From a virus, in the IMG/VR virus record IMGVR_UViG_3300035199_000659, positions 32,006 to 96,005 of that record: a DNA stretch of 64,000 nt; one strand, given 5' to 3'. The notes beneath the pieces are model-generated. The model had not been told where the DNA came from, searched no databases, and was given only the letters and a program-made list of their open reading frames with translations. Position numbers and translations under genes: made by a program. Shown here piece after piece: positions 9,831 through 17,906 of the stretch. Every line of letters starts with the position of its first letter. Within the stretch, counting starts at the first letter, position 1.

Positions 9831-11075
9831 TTATGTTGTCTCTGTTTCTGGCTCTGTGGCGCCATCTCCAGCTTCTGGTGGCGGATCTTGCGGAGTAGAC
9901 GCGGCAGCAGCAGCGACTGCTTCCGCGTGGGCTGCGGCGCCTTTACGAAGAAGTGAACTGATGCGTGTAGATTCCCAGTGCCATACCTCAATGTTTGAGC
10001 CGCACTTCTTTTTAGGTGGGGCGACACAAGGACGACCAAGCTCAGCGCTAACGCTGGGCTTTTGGGCCCAGTATGGATGCTCCCAATTATATGTGGATGC
10101 ATTATCAAAAAGCCATTTATAAGCTTCCCCGCTAAAAGAAAGGGACTTCTTTTTACCATTTCCATCATAATAGTGGGTATCAACAGCAGCGCCCCAGCCG
10201 TGATTTGAATAGCCGGGCTTCGAAGCTTTTCCGCAAGATCCTTTGGCGCACCATGATGCCCTAAGCTTAACTTGTGTTTGATAAGTTCTATCGCCACTAC
10301 CGGCCAACTTCCACCCTTTATCGGAAAAATGAGCAGCAAAGGCTGCTGCCATTGAATCCCATTCTGGCGCTATGTCTGTCAAGACGCGGGGGTGACCTGT
10401 CAAATATCCTTGGGTTGCGGCAGTAATGAGGCCAGCATCAGACAATTTTCCATTAGTAACGGGAGTGTTGTTCCCTCCTCCAATATAGACAGCCTTTTGG
10501 CCCGGGCCATTGCCGGCTGCGGCGCCGACTGTGGTAGCACCCATCATGGAGCCTATTTCACCAAAGTTTGCTGCTATTTTACCGTTAGCGACAGTTTTAA
10601 CATCCGCACAAGTGATATCGGTACCAGCTTTACTTGGTTCTGTAAATATCTCAATCACTCTTTCGAAATCAACAGCTTGAAGATCATATTGAGCTACATC
10701 GCTGGCCGCGGCGTCACAAGATATTTCTACGATATCGCCCGCCGTGAAGGCTGGCATTGCGCCGGCCTTAGAAACAGTCACGATTGAGTGAAGGCAGGTT
10801 AGGCCAGTTGATTTATCAGAGGTACTGCTATCGCATACGTTTTCCAAAAAAACTTCATGTGGCATTTTCTTATCTAAGATTCGGCCCATGAACTGCCACT
10901 TTGAATCTATGCCAGCTTTATTAAGGGTCTCTGGATCATCAGTAGTGGTGGCAGGGCCTGAAATCGCAATTGGTTTGTCGATCACCTGAACTTTGAATGA
11001 ATTCTCATTTTGTTTGTTGTCTTGTGCATTGGAAAATTTTGCCCATGCCTCAAAATTGGAACGGTTGGTGGACAT
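9831..11075 (-). CDS. Tail-associated peptidoglycan peptidase: shared hub-like domain plus M15 (VanY/T5-endolysin-like) peptidase
   Basis: About 414 residues. The N-terminal ~140 residues match the domain of the two neighbours (SGPATTTDDPE, IDSKWQFMGRI, MPHEVFLE, CDSS, AGAMPAFTAGDIVE). The C-terminal domain has the M15 zinc-peptidase signature SNHGWGAAVD at about residues 287-299 and EVWHWE at about 362-368, with the HxxxxxxD and terminal His zinc ligands present. This family cuts D-Ala or L-Ala-D-Glu peptide bonds in murein. A TTG four codons earlier (11087) is too close to the AAGGAG to be a good start, so I chose the ATG at 11075. The tail is Ala/Glu/Thr-rich. Confidence 0.75.
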   Translation of the reverse strand: MSTNRSNFEAWAKFSNAQDNKQNENSFKVQVIDKPIAISGPATTTDDPETLNKAGIDSKWQFMGRILDKKMPHEVFLENVCDSSTSDKSTGLTCLHSIVTVSKAGAMPAFTAGDIVEISCDAAASDVAQYDLQAVDFERVIEIFTEPSKAGTDITCADVKTVANGKIAANFGEIGSMMGATTVGAAAGNGPGQKAVYIGGGNNTPVTNGKLSDAGLITAATQGYLTGHPRVLTDIAPEWDSMAAAFAAHFSDKGWKLAGSGDRTYQTQVKLRASWCAKGSCGKASKPGYSNHGWGAAVDTHYYDGNGKKKSLSFSGEAYKWLFDNASTYNWEHPYWAQKPSVSAELGRPCVAPPKKKCGSNIEVWHWESTRISSLLRKGAAAHAEAVAAAAASTPQDPPPEAGDGATEPETETT

Positions 11076-11083
11076 ATTCTGTC

Positions 11084-12466
11084 TCAAACTCCTTCCGTGG
11101 CGCTAGGTGTGGTGCCGGTTGCTGAACCAGTGGCAGCTGTCGCGACGGCTGGGGTTGATGATACTACGTTCTTGCATGGCCAAGTAGAATTGATAACGTT
11201 TGCTCGTCGCTGCCAGTGCTTCTTCATTGCAGGGAACTTGCGCGATGCTTGGGTCTCCTTGGGCATGCTGATGCCCTTCACATATCCAAGCAATGTTTTT
11301 TCTGCATCCCAGCCGGCCATTCCAGCTAGCTTTGTGAAACCCTCAACGCCCAAACTGTTGCTAATTCCGGCGGCGATTGCAAATTGTCGGCCGGTTACCC
11401 AGCCGTGAGCCTTGGCTTTTTCAGATCCGGGGCCGGCCTTGGAACTCATCCACGTTGCTGTTTGGATACGCTTGGACTCTGGGCTTGCTGTGAATTTCTG
11501 CATTCCGCTTTTCCACCAGCCGGTTGAATAACAGCCGGTGCCATTATCATTTTCGCCCATTGGCGTCGTACCTTTACAGTTATTTTTCTGCTTTGTGAAG
11601 CTTCTTAACTGCGACACACTTCTGCCAAAATACTTCTGAGACACAGTATCACCCATGGCTTTATATAGTGAGTGAAGTCCTGAGTCTGCCCAATGGGCGA
11701 TGCCTATGGAGCCGCCATCAATAGCGATAACATCAGTATACTTTTTAGATTTTCCTTTCTTTGAAATAACATGATAGAGTGTGGTCTCAGCCCAATCCGC
11801 AGGTGCGGGTTCTGTGTCGCCGCAAGATTGGGCGGAAGTGAGCATTGGGGCGCCCCCGCCGCCGGCGGTGCCACCAAAAGCTGAGCCGATCGCATGGGCG
11901 CCTGCTGGGATCATGCGACCCAAGGAGCCAAAATTTGTACTCGCGAACATCTTTGATATGTTTTCGCATGTTTCAGATACACTTTTCTTATCCTCAAACG
12001 AGTCTTTAATTCTCACAAAATCTGCATTTTGTAGATCATACATCGTTCCGTTATCTCCAGCGCGGAACTTGCAAATAATAACGTCTCCCGCCTTAAAAGA
12101 CGGCAGGGCGCCGGCTTTTGTTAACGTTATTTTGGTATGCAGGCACACAACACCGTTATTGGCGCCGGGTGATGGGGCTGTACTTTCGTCGCACGGGTCT
12201 TCGCACAGTTGGTTGTGCGTCATTTTTAGCTCCGTAATACGACCCATAAATACATATTTGGAATCTATGCCGCTATTTTGCAGATCTTCTGGGTCATCGG
12301 CAGCAGTTGCGGGGCCTGAGTATGCTACTGGATCTGACAAAAGCTTGACGGCAAATTTCTTCTTTTTCTTAAAAATGTTTTTGCCACTTTTCATATGAAA
12401 AGAGCCTTCTGCATACTCTTTGGGTCCGTATAGATCTTTGCCTCTTAGGGCTGTTTTACTGCCCAT
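11084..12466 (-). CDS. Tail-associated protein: shared hub-like domain plus lysozyme-superfamily-like domain
   Basis: 460 residues, third member of the tandem family. It shares the N-terminal domain (YSGPATAADDPE, IDSKYVFMGRI, EDPCDEST, LHTKITLTKAG, GDVIICKF, YDLQNADF). Around residues 245-275 is GGSIGIAHWADSGLHSLYK, a pattern like the active-site region of lysozyme/transglycosylase or chitosanase-type hydrolases, followed by a helical, Trp-rich domain typical of such folds. A role in cutting glycan strands during DNA entry is inferred. The exact glycosidase family is not recognised. Its start overlaps the end of the upstream gene by 11 bases. Confidence 0.5.
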   Translation of the reverse strand: MGSKTALRGKDLYGPKEYAEGSFHMKSGKNIFKKKKKFAVKLLSDPVAYSGPATAADDPEDLQNSGIDSKYVFMGRITELKMTHNQLCEDPCDESTAPSPGANNGVVCLHTKITLTKAGALPSFKAGDVIICKFRAGDNGTMYDLQNADFVRIKDSFEDKKSVSETCENISKMFASTNFGSLGRMIPAGAHAIGSAFGGTAGGGGAPMLTSAQSCGDTEPAPADWAETTLYHVISKKGKSKKYTDVIAIDGGSIGIAHWADSGLHSLYKAMGDTVSQKYFGRSVSQLRSFTKQKNNCKGTTPMGENDNGTGCYSTGWWKSGMQKFTASPESKRIQTATWMSSKAGPGSEKAKAHGWVTGRQFAIAAGISNSLGVEGFTKLAGMAGWDAEKTLLGYVKGISMPKETQASRKFPAMKKHWQRRANVINSTWPCKNVVSSTPAVATAATGSATGTTPSATEGV

Positions 12467-12758
12467 CGTCCGCTGTTCCCTGAATCATATCAAATATGCT
12501 GTCTTTGTCGCCATCTGATAGTTCCGACGTCTCAACACGGCGCTTCTGGCGCAGGCCGATGAGCTTTACAAGCTGTTCGTTCGACCGTTGCATTGTTTCA
12601 ATATGCTTGGCAGCTACGGGACTAAGGTACTTATTTTGTTCAGAATCAGCTGCTATCTGGTTCGCAATCTCGTTTAAAAATTCACGAGCCAATTTCCTAT
12701 CATCTCGGATATTATCCAAGGCTTCGGTCATCAAATTATCCATTTCTTTTGTTTTCAT
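12456..12758 (-). CDS. Small helical protein, possibly packaging-related
   Basis: 100 residues, almost all alpha-helical, with the segment AKHIETMQRSNEQLVKLIGL near the middle and an acidic C-terminus ending in DDGQ. The ATG at 12758 overlaps the stop of the sigma gene in an ATGA, which fixes the start against the longer frame. From memory, similar helical proteins accompany gp55 in marine T4-like phages, and the shape would suit a small terminase subunit. No HTH motif is certain, so treat the function as unknown. Confidence 0.45.
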   Translation of the reverse strand: MKTKEMDNLMTEALDNIRDDRKLAREFLNEIANQIAADSEQNKYLSPVAAKHIETMQRSNEQLVKLIGLRQKRRVETSELSDGDKDSIFDMIQGTADDGQ

Positions 12759-13465
12759 AGCGAGCCGTTTTCCCAATCCTGCCTAAAATTAGAATATTTC
12801 TTGCGAAATTTCTTAAGAGAGTTAACAATCTGTTTGGTATTGAGATCAGTAATCTCGCGCAGGTATAAATAAATAGCTTTTTTGTTGAAAATTTCTATAT
12901 CTTCTTTGGACTCAAACAAGATCATGATCGCTTTATATACTTTAAGATCGTTATCTTTCATTTGTGATTCGTCCCACGAACGAATCTCTTGATAAAACGA
13001 ATCCCAAAATTCTTGTTCCACTCTATTGGAGAGATAAGACTCGGTAGTTGCTAAATATTCTTCTTCATATTTCTTAGAAATGTTTCCCAAATCTACTTCG
13101 CGTCGATTGCGTTTCTGCTGTTGTTTTACTTTATGAATAAACCAATTTTTAGTTATGACTGAGAAATATGAAAAGGCTTTCGAGCCCTTGTTTGGATCAT
13201 ACTTGTCCAAGATGGTAACGAGCCAAATTTTACACTCATCCCTAAGCGAATCGCAGTTTGGAAGTGTCGTAAATTTATAAGTAAAAACAATTTTATCCAC
13301 CATTTGATCAAAGGCCGGCTGAATATAATCAACATATAGCTGTGTTCTCGTTTTTATACATCTAATGCGTGCATATTGAACGATAGCGTCTTCGTGCACT
13401 TGTGTAAAATAATAGTTTTTGGTCTTGCTTCTACGCCTGCGGCGCTTGATCTTCTTCTGCGTCAT
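12755..13465 (-). CDS. Late-transcription sigma factor, T4 gp55-like
   Basis: 236 residues, basic N-terminus (MTQKKIKRRRRRSK). The segment KYDPNKGSKAFSYFSVITKNW at about residues 108-128 is the diagnostic region-2-like motif of gp55 and its cyanophage relatives: YDP, F-SYF and the KNWFIHKVKQQQKRNRRE helix that reads the -10 box. In T4, gp55 binds host core polymerase and, with gp33 and the gp45 clamp, drives late promoters of the TATAAATA type. ATG 13465 is chosen over an in-frame TTG because AAGGA stands eight bases upstream. Confidence 0.8.
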   Translation of the reverse strand: MTQKKIKRRRRRSKTKNYYFTQVHEDAIVQYARIRCIKTRTQLYVDYIQPAFDQMVDKIVFTYKFTTLPNCDSLRDECKIWLVTILDKYDPNKGSKAFSYFSVITKNWFIHKVKQQQKRNRREVDLGNISKKYEEEYLATTESYLSNRVEQEFWDSFYQEIRSWDESQMKDNDLKVYKAIMILFESKEDIEIFNKKAIYLYLREITDLNTKQIVNSLKKFRKKYSNFRQDWENGSL

Positions 13466-13793
13466 CAAATAATTCCTTCTGTTCTTCTTCAGACATTTCT
13501 ATAGGTTCTTCCTCTGTGAGCGAGTAAACATATTCAAACGTCTCTAACTGCTCATTGAGAGAAACTGCGTGATTTAAGAGATGCTCTAATGTGGTGTCAC
13601 CATAAAACATTTCTAATTCATAAACTGATTTTGTGTGTTTTGCAAAAGCATCCACCATTGTTTGCAGGTCTCCCAGTTCCCCAGAAACCATTAACAGACG
13701 CCGGATTGCTGCTCGGGCATATACAAAAATCCCGACATTAAAGATGACTGAAAAAAATAGTACTGCGGACAATATTACTTCAAGTTTACTCAT
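13431..13793 (-). CDS. Small membrane-anchored coiled protein next to gp55
   Basis: 120 residues: an N-terminal transmembrane helix (residues 4-25, LEVILSAVLFFSVIFNVGIF), then a helical domain with KSVYELEMFYGDTTLEHLL and an acidic tail (EEQKELFDDAEEDQ). From memory, this architecture next to gp55 recurs in T4-like marine phages without an assigned role. It overlaps the sigma gene by 35 bases and the upstream zinc-ribbon gene by eight, so it is translationally coupled to both. Confidence 0.6.
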   Translation of the reverse strand: MSKLEVILSAVLFFSVIFNVGIFVYARAAIRRLLMVSGELGDLQTMVDAFAKHTKSVYELEMFYGDTTLEHLLNHAVSLNEQLETFEYVYSLTEEEPIEMSEEEQKELFDDAEEDQAPQA

Positions 13794-14046
13794 ATGTTTC
13801 TTCCTTTGCTTTACGCTTCTCTTCTTCTAAAATTTCTCTATTCTTCTCGATATACTCTTCGGTGACAGCTCCTACTTTTGTTTGCTGTTCTGCCGCAGGT
13901 ATCAAATATGTTGGTGATGTGAGGGCTCTTTGTAGTGCGGCTGGTGTGTTGCAGGTATGACAACTCAAATCAACCGCTTCTTCAAATAAATGAAAAATGA
14001 TCTTCTCGTCCTCACACATGCAACACACATAACGATAGCGCGGCAT
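13786..14046 (-). CDS. FmdB-like zinc-ribbon protein
   Basis: 86 residues beginning MPRYRYVCCMCEDEK with a second CHTC pair at residues ~29-32, so two Cys knuckles (C-x-x-C) can hold one zinc. The MPRYRYxC start is typical of FmdB-type regulatory zinc ribbons. The C-terminus is a charged helix (EEYIEKNREILEEEKRKAKEE). The same arrangement occurs in the gp55 neighbourhood of related phages, from memory. A nucleic-acid or protein-binding role is likely but not shown. Confidence 0.6.
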   Translation of the reverse strand: MPRYRYVCCMCEDEKIIFHLFEEAVDLSCHTCNTPAALQRALTSPTYLIPAAEQQTKVGAVTEEYIEKNREILEEEKRKAKEETYE

Positions 14047-14270
14047 TACTTTACCATATTTTCTAAATCATTATTAGAAATTTCACTCTCATCCGAGAAT
14101 CTGACTGACGGTGGATTCTTCACCATCAGGCCGTCTTCCGTACTCACCAGTTCAAAGCCCTTGAGAATAGGGACGATGTCTATCTGATTAAGCAAGGACT
14201 CTTGCAGGGCCATCATAATGGCCCCCAGAGCTTGGTTGGATAATCTCAAATCTTCAGTAGTGTTTTCCAT
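14046..14270 (-). CDS. Conserved small protein of the gp55 neighbourhood
   Basis: 74 residues. The ATG at 14270 is preceded by an excellent GGAGG seven bases upstream, which decides the start over a GTG/ATG four codons earlier. Key stretch: LSNQALGAIMMALQESLLNQ then DIVPILKGFEL, followed by a variable polar tail. Similar short proteins with GAIMMALQ and DIVP-LKGFEL are, from memory, present in T4-like marine phages. No known function. Confidence 0.5.
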   Translation of the reverse strand: MENTTEDLRLSNQALGAIMMALQESLLNQIDIVPILKGFELVSTEDGLMVKNPPSVRFSDESEISNNDLENMVK

Positions 14271-14271
14271 G

Positions 14272-15117
14272 TTAACCTCCAAAACAACTTTCTAGTCCAT
14301 TTTTAATATCAATTTGGGCAGACCACCCCAATTCTTTTAGCGCTTCCACTTTGGCACAAGAAAATTTAATATCCCCTTCTCTCTCGGGTTCTTCTGACCA
14401 TAGTGCGCGGACATGCTGGTTGATATGCTGTCTAACATAGTCGATACTTGTCTCTACGCCAGTACCAACGTCGTAATTAGCGCCATTAAAATTCTCATCG
14501 TGTTCCATGCAAAAAATATTTGCTGCTATTATATCATCGACGTGAATAAAATCTCTAGTTTGTAGTCCGTCGCCATCAATCCTTAGTTGGCGGCCAGCGC
14601 GAAGAGCATCCATCCAAGCAGAAATGACTGTAGAATAGGGGCCGCCGTACTTTTGATCTGCAGAATATACATTAAAATACCGAAGGCACACAGTGTCTAC
14701 ATCATACAATTTAGAATACAGTTTGCATTCATCTTCGGTCATCATCTTATGTAATCCATAGGGGCTTGAAGCCCCATAGACGGCCGCAGAGCTAGCAAAA
14801 ATTACGCGGCGGGCATTGACTGCCTTAGCAAATTCTAACACCCTTGAAGAGCCCAGCACATTGTGTGACAGTGATTCAGAAGGGTTTTCCACGCTCCAAG
14901 AAACACTCGGCTTAGCTGCCAGATGAAAAATATACTCCGGCTTACATTTTGGCCATGGTCGGCCGTTGAAAAACATATGCCGGCGGATGTCTAAACCTTC
15001 AATCGGGTCCAGTGATGCCATATCGATACCATGGACCTCGTGGCCCGACTCTATAAGCTTATTATAAAGTTTAGCACCTATATATCCCTTATGTCCGGTA
15101 ACGAGGCATCTAGCCAT
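14272..15117 (-). CDS. NAD-dependent nucleotide-sugar epimerase/dehydratase
   Basis: 281 residues, extended SDR fold. Rossmann dinucleotide site TGHKGYIG at residues 7-14; catalytic Tyr-x-x-x-Lys in the YGLHK segment preceded by FASSAAVYG; the C-terminal substrate domain has QTRDFIHVDDI. This is the UDP-glucose 4-epimerase/GDP-sugar dehydratase class that changes sugar stereochemistry on a nucleotide carrier in the cytoplasm. First (most distal) gene of the glycan island. Slightly short compared with GalE (about 330), mainly at the C-terminus. Confidence 0.75.
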   Translation of the reverse strand: MARCLVTGHKGYIGAKLYNKLIESGHEVHGIDMASLDPIEGLDIRRHMFFNGRPWPKCKPEYIFHLAAKPSVSWSVENPSESLSHNVLGSSRVLEFAKAVNARRVIFASSAAVYGASSPYGLHKMMTEDECKLYSKLYDVDTVCLRYFNVYSADQKYGGPYSTVISAWMDALRAGRQLRIDGDGLQTRDFIHVDDIIAANIFCMEHDENFNGANYDVGTGVETSIDYVRQHINQHVRALWSEEPEREGDIKFSCAKVEALKELGWSAQIDIKNGLESCFGG

Positions 15118-16084
15118 CTATCTCACCTATCTTATCAAATGCTGATTTCCAATCCGTAAATCGAATAGCTTTATCATCGATATAGTATCTGGCGCGAGGC
15201 TTCTCAGCGGTCACTTTGCTGACGAATTGTGCCATATTATGCTTCTTGAGCCACTCCCAAATAAGCGCTGTTCCGGTTTTTCCGTTAATCAGGCCTCTAT
15301 CCGGCTTTGCTTTGCAACTATAAATGATTATAGTATGCTCCTGTGACAGCTTCTTGAGCGCATCATATGAACCTTCAATGGGCTCATCATAAATTGTCCC
15401 ATCATAATAGCCCCTAGAGTTCTTGTGGATAACGCCGTCAAAATCAATGCCAATATTAATCTGTTCATCCGGGTAACTGTGTTCTCTAATTTTACCACCC
15501 TTCCAATTCAGCTTCTTAAGGGCCTCCGGGCTGTTTTCGCCAATGGGCGGGCAAACATTCCCAGAACCATGAGTTAGTTGGTATGTTAGAAGTAGCGTGA
15601 GCACCTCCGCAGTGTGGTAGTAGTCGGCGCCAAGGATAACTTTGGTAAGCTTATCAATCTCCAGAGGGATATCCTTTGAGGTAATCATTGCAATTTGCAT
15701 CCCATTTGAAGAGGCCCACTGCAGTGCCTTGAGAATGTCCACGGAGGTGCCAGAAGACGAGACTCCCAAAACCAAGGACTTCTTCATTTGCGACTTGGTG
15801 CGAGTTGCGGTTCGACAAGACAGCCAATTAACCATCCACTGCTCAAAGCTCGTATCATTAATGAAGGATGTGGCCACTACTCCGCTAGCGGGGCACATAG
15901 CATTCTTGGTGCCATTAGATAAACGCGTCATATCAACGGCAGCATGATCGGCTACAGCCATATTGCCGCCATGGCCTAGAACATATATATCGTCACACTC
16001 ATTATACTGGGCTTGTAACGCTTCCCATTCTGGAGTGTGTACGATTTGTACGAACTTTTCTCCAATATTTTCAAAATTAAGCAC
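15110..16084 (-). CDS. SIS-domain sugar-phosphate isomerase (GmhA-like) fused to HAD phosphatase
   Basis: 324 residues, GTG start right after the preceding stop with GGAG nine bases upstream. Residues ~1-200 are a SIS domain (YVLGHGGNMAVADHAAVD; GVSSSGTSVDILKAL) like phosphoheptose isomerase. Residues ~212-320 are a HAD phosphatase (IGIDFDGVIH as motif I; late IDDKAIRF as motif IV). The pair fits two consecutive steps in heptose-phosphate synthesis (sedoheptulose-7-phosphate isomerisation and a later dephosphorylation) joined in one chain. Substrate is inferred; the usual heptose kinase is not in the window. Confidence 0.65.
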   Translation of the reverse strand: MLNFENIGEKFVQIVHTPEWEALQAQYNECDDIYVLGHGGNMAVADHAAVDMTRLSNGTKNAMCPASGVVATSFINDTSFEQWMVNWLSCRTATRTKSQMKKSLVLGVSSSGTSVDILKALQWASSNGMQIAMITSKDIPLEIDKLTKVILGADYYHTAEVLTLLLTYQLTHGSGNVCPPIGENSPEALKKLNWKGGKIREHSYPDEQINIGIDFDGVIHKNSRGYYDGTIYDEPIEGSYDALKKLSQEHTIIIYSCKAKPDRGLINGKTGTALIWEWLKKHNMAQFVSKVTAEKPRARYYIDDKAIRFTDWKSAFDKIGEIDG

Positions 16085-16762
16085 TTAAGTTATCTCCTTG
16101 TAAAACTCTAGTAATCCTGTTGTATCCATTCCTACTGCTATAATACCATATCCTTGGTATTTTTTAAGCTGATTCTTCACGTCAGTGGGAATGTGAACAG
16201 CCATCTGGTGTATCGGAACAACTTTTTTTACCGCATGCAGAGCATCTAAGTATTCCTTATTGTCAAAATTGCCGGGGTCTCCCAGACTTGCGCTTAGATC
16301 ATACGGCCCAATCATATAATAATCAAAATCATATGAGAATATCTTTTTGATATTATCAATGCCGGCTTTAGTCTCTACCTGTGCGATAATGCGCGGTGGG
16401 TATGTGATTAGGGGGGCAATGCCCCATCTATTTTGCCTCACGAGGCCCAAGCCTCGCTTGCCCCCGTAATGAGGGAACTTGCAAATTTCATTAATCTTTT
16501 GACATTGCTCTTCAGTTTCAACAGTTGAAAAAATGATCCCGTCGGCGCCGGCATCAAGGCAGGCGCGGGCGAGAGTTTTGCTTGGTTCGGTTAAGCGCAC
16601 ATAGCACAATTTACCGCAACCTTCTATAACTTGTATACACGAATATAAAGTTTCATTATTAAAAAAGCCATGTTCGGTATCTATTACAATCCCAGCGGCA
16701 GAGGTGTTGCAAAGTAACTCTGATACTACTGGGGAAGGGATTTGCTGCCATGCGAATTTCAT
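16085..16762 (-). CDS. HpcH/HpaI-type aldolase
   Basis: 225 residues, close to the usual ~250 of the class II aldolase HpcH/HpaI family. Characteristic pieces are VIDTEHGF near residue 26, LDAGADGIIFSTVET near 70-85, and GKRGLGLVRQNRWG near 100, followed by VETKAG-IDNI and YMIGPYDLSASLG. These metal-dependent enzymes split or join pyruvate-type units with aldehydes. In this island it may make or degrade a keto-deoxy sugar; the substrate cannot be told from sequence. Confidence 0.7.
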   Translation of the reverse strand: MKFAWQQIPSPVVSELLCNTSAAGIVIDTEHGFFNNETLYSCIQVIEGCGKLCYVRLTEPSKTLARACLDAGADGIIFSTVETEEQCQKINEICKFPHYGGKRGLGLVRQNRWGIAPLITYPPRIIAQVETKAGIDNIKKIFSYDFDYYMIGPYDLSASLGDPGNFDNKEYLDALHAVKKVVPIHQMAVHIPTDVKNQLKKYQGYGIIAVGMDTTGLLEFYKEIT

Positions 16763-17214
16763 TTATGGTTGCTCACGTAATCAGAACATATCCCTGCACA
16801 AAGCTGTAGATCATGTTCTGTGTATTTAATATGACTAATTTCAGGCATAACGCAAATTGACCGCGGTGTCAAGATACTGCCCGGATAGGACCAAATAAAC
16901 CCGGCTGTTGTAAGGGTGTAATAATCTGTTTGGTGCCAAAAGGCGTTGCATGCTGTGGTTTGCTGGGAAAAGGTATAGAAGGATTGGATATCTTTGGTGT
17001 GCATCCATAAATATTGAGAGCGCTCAAAAATCCAATCTGGTGAAACCTCGTACCGTGCTTCGTCATGGCCAAGATATAATCCATCTGCAAAGGTGCCTCT
17101 TATATCCACCTCTACATTATAACCACTATCAATAGCTTTGTCAACATATTCTGGATTATTTTCCATTTCTATGTTGGGTCCGTTGATATTTCCTCTGTGT
17201 GCTATTAAAATCAC
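16759..17214 (-). CDS. GDPD/PI-PLC-like phosphodiesterase-fold protein (short)
   Basis: 151 residues starting MILIAHRGNINGPN, with NVEVDIR and LGHDE. This is the N-terminal half-barrel signature of glycerophosphodiester phosphodiesterases (AHRG as first catalytic His, E-D pair, second His). It is short compared with full GDPDs (about 240), as in related glycan loci where such proteins are encoded beside aldolases and methyltransferases. Overlaps the aldolase start by four bases. A role in trimming or adding a phosphodiester on the glycan is inferred. Confidence 0.6.
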   Translation of the reverse strand: MILIAHRGNINGPNIEMENNPEYVDKAIDSGYNVEVDIRGTFADGLYLGHDEARYEVSPDWIFERSQYLWMHTKDIQSFYTFSQQTTACNAFWHQTDYYTLTTAGFIWSYPGSILTPRSICVMPEISHIKYTEHDLQLCAGICSDYVSNHK

Positions 17215-17906
17215 TTCTTCACCACGTATGCTGTCGGACAGATATAATTCAAAGTCTTGATTTCTACGTCTTTATCGGCAAAAAAACGGTCAGCGCCGGC
17301 TGATTCCGACCATTTGTGAAAGGCATATTCATCAAACACAACAATGCCACCCTTTACAACTCGAGCCCACATCGCTTTAAGTGCCTCATAGGTGGGAATG
17401 TCTACGTCTAAATCGACATAAAGCATCGAAATTCTAAATCCGGGGCGTTCAGCAACATATTTTGCAGCTGTTTCGGTGATATCGCCGGGCACAAGGTCAA
17501 ATTCGTGCTCTTCAAAGCCACACTGCTTAACAAAATTGCCAAACAACTCGGCATGATTGTCTGAATGCTTGTAATTTCGTTGGTTAAACAGGGTATTCAT
17601 CGCCTCTTTGTCGATTCCAGAGAGGCTTTCTACAAGCTTTTCAGAGTCAAAAAAGTCAAATCCAACCACCTTTTTGCCGCTATTTGGGCATAAAAACCGC
17701 TTAAGCTTGAGAAAAGTAAGCATTCCAGTGCCTTTGAAGACTCCGCACTCAACAATGTCGCCCGGGAGGTCTTTTACCTGTTGGGCCAACAAAGTTCTGG
17801 CTAAAAGCTTGCCAAACACCTTTGTATCGGGACTCAAGATAAACCCATTAAAGCAATCGTATAGGTTCTGTGATGTATCGATGATTTCTAGTTCTTTAAG
17901 ATCCAT
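17211..17906 (-). CDS. TylF/MycF-type O-methyltransferase
   Basis: 231 residues. SAM-binding motif DIVECGVFKGTGMLTF (about residues 48-65), then VVGFDFFDS, MLYVDLDVDIPTYEAL and GGIVVFDEYAFHKW, the ordered signature of macrocin-O-methyltransferase-like enzymes that methylate sugar hydroxyls. The Asp pair in DLDVD probably binds the metal. It sits in the glycan island, so it likely methylates a surface sugar. Stop and start overlaps with both neighbours are very tight. Confidence 0.75.
   Translation of the reverse strand: MDLKELEIIDTSQNLYDCFNGFILSPDTKVFGKLLARTLLAQQVKDLPGDIVECGVFKGTGMLTFLKLKRFLCPNSGKKVVGFDFFDSEKLVESLSGIDKEAMNTLFNQRNYKHSDNHAELFGNFVKQCGFEEHEFDLVPGDITETAAKYVAERPGFRISMLYVDLDVDIPTYEALKAMWARVVKGGIVVFDEYAFHKWSESAGADRFFADKDVEIKTLNYICPTAYVVKK

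Noticed and set aside
9821-10339. A 172-codon minus-strand frame in another phase
   Set aside because: Falls entirely within the M15 peptidase gene, whose catalytic motifs are intact.
11781-12398. A 205-codon plus-strand frame
   Set aside because: Antisense to the lysozyme-like tail gene; amino-acid pattern is that of a shadow frame.
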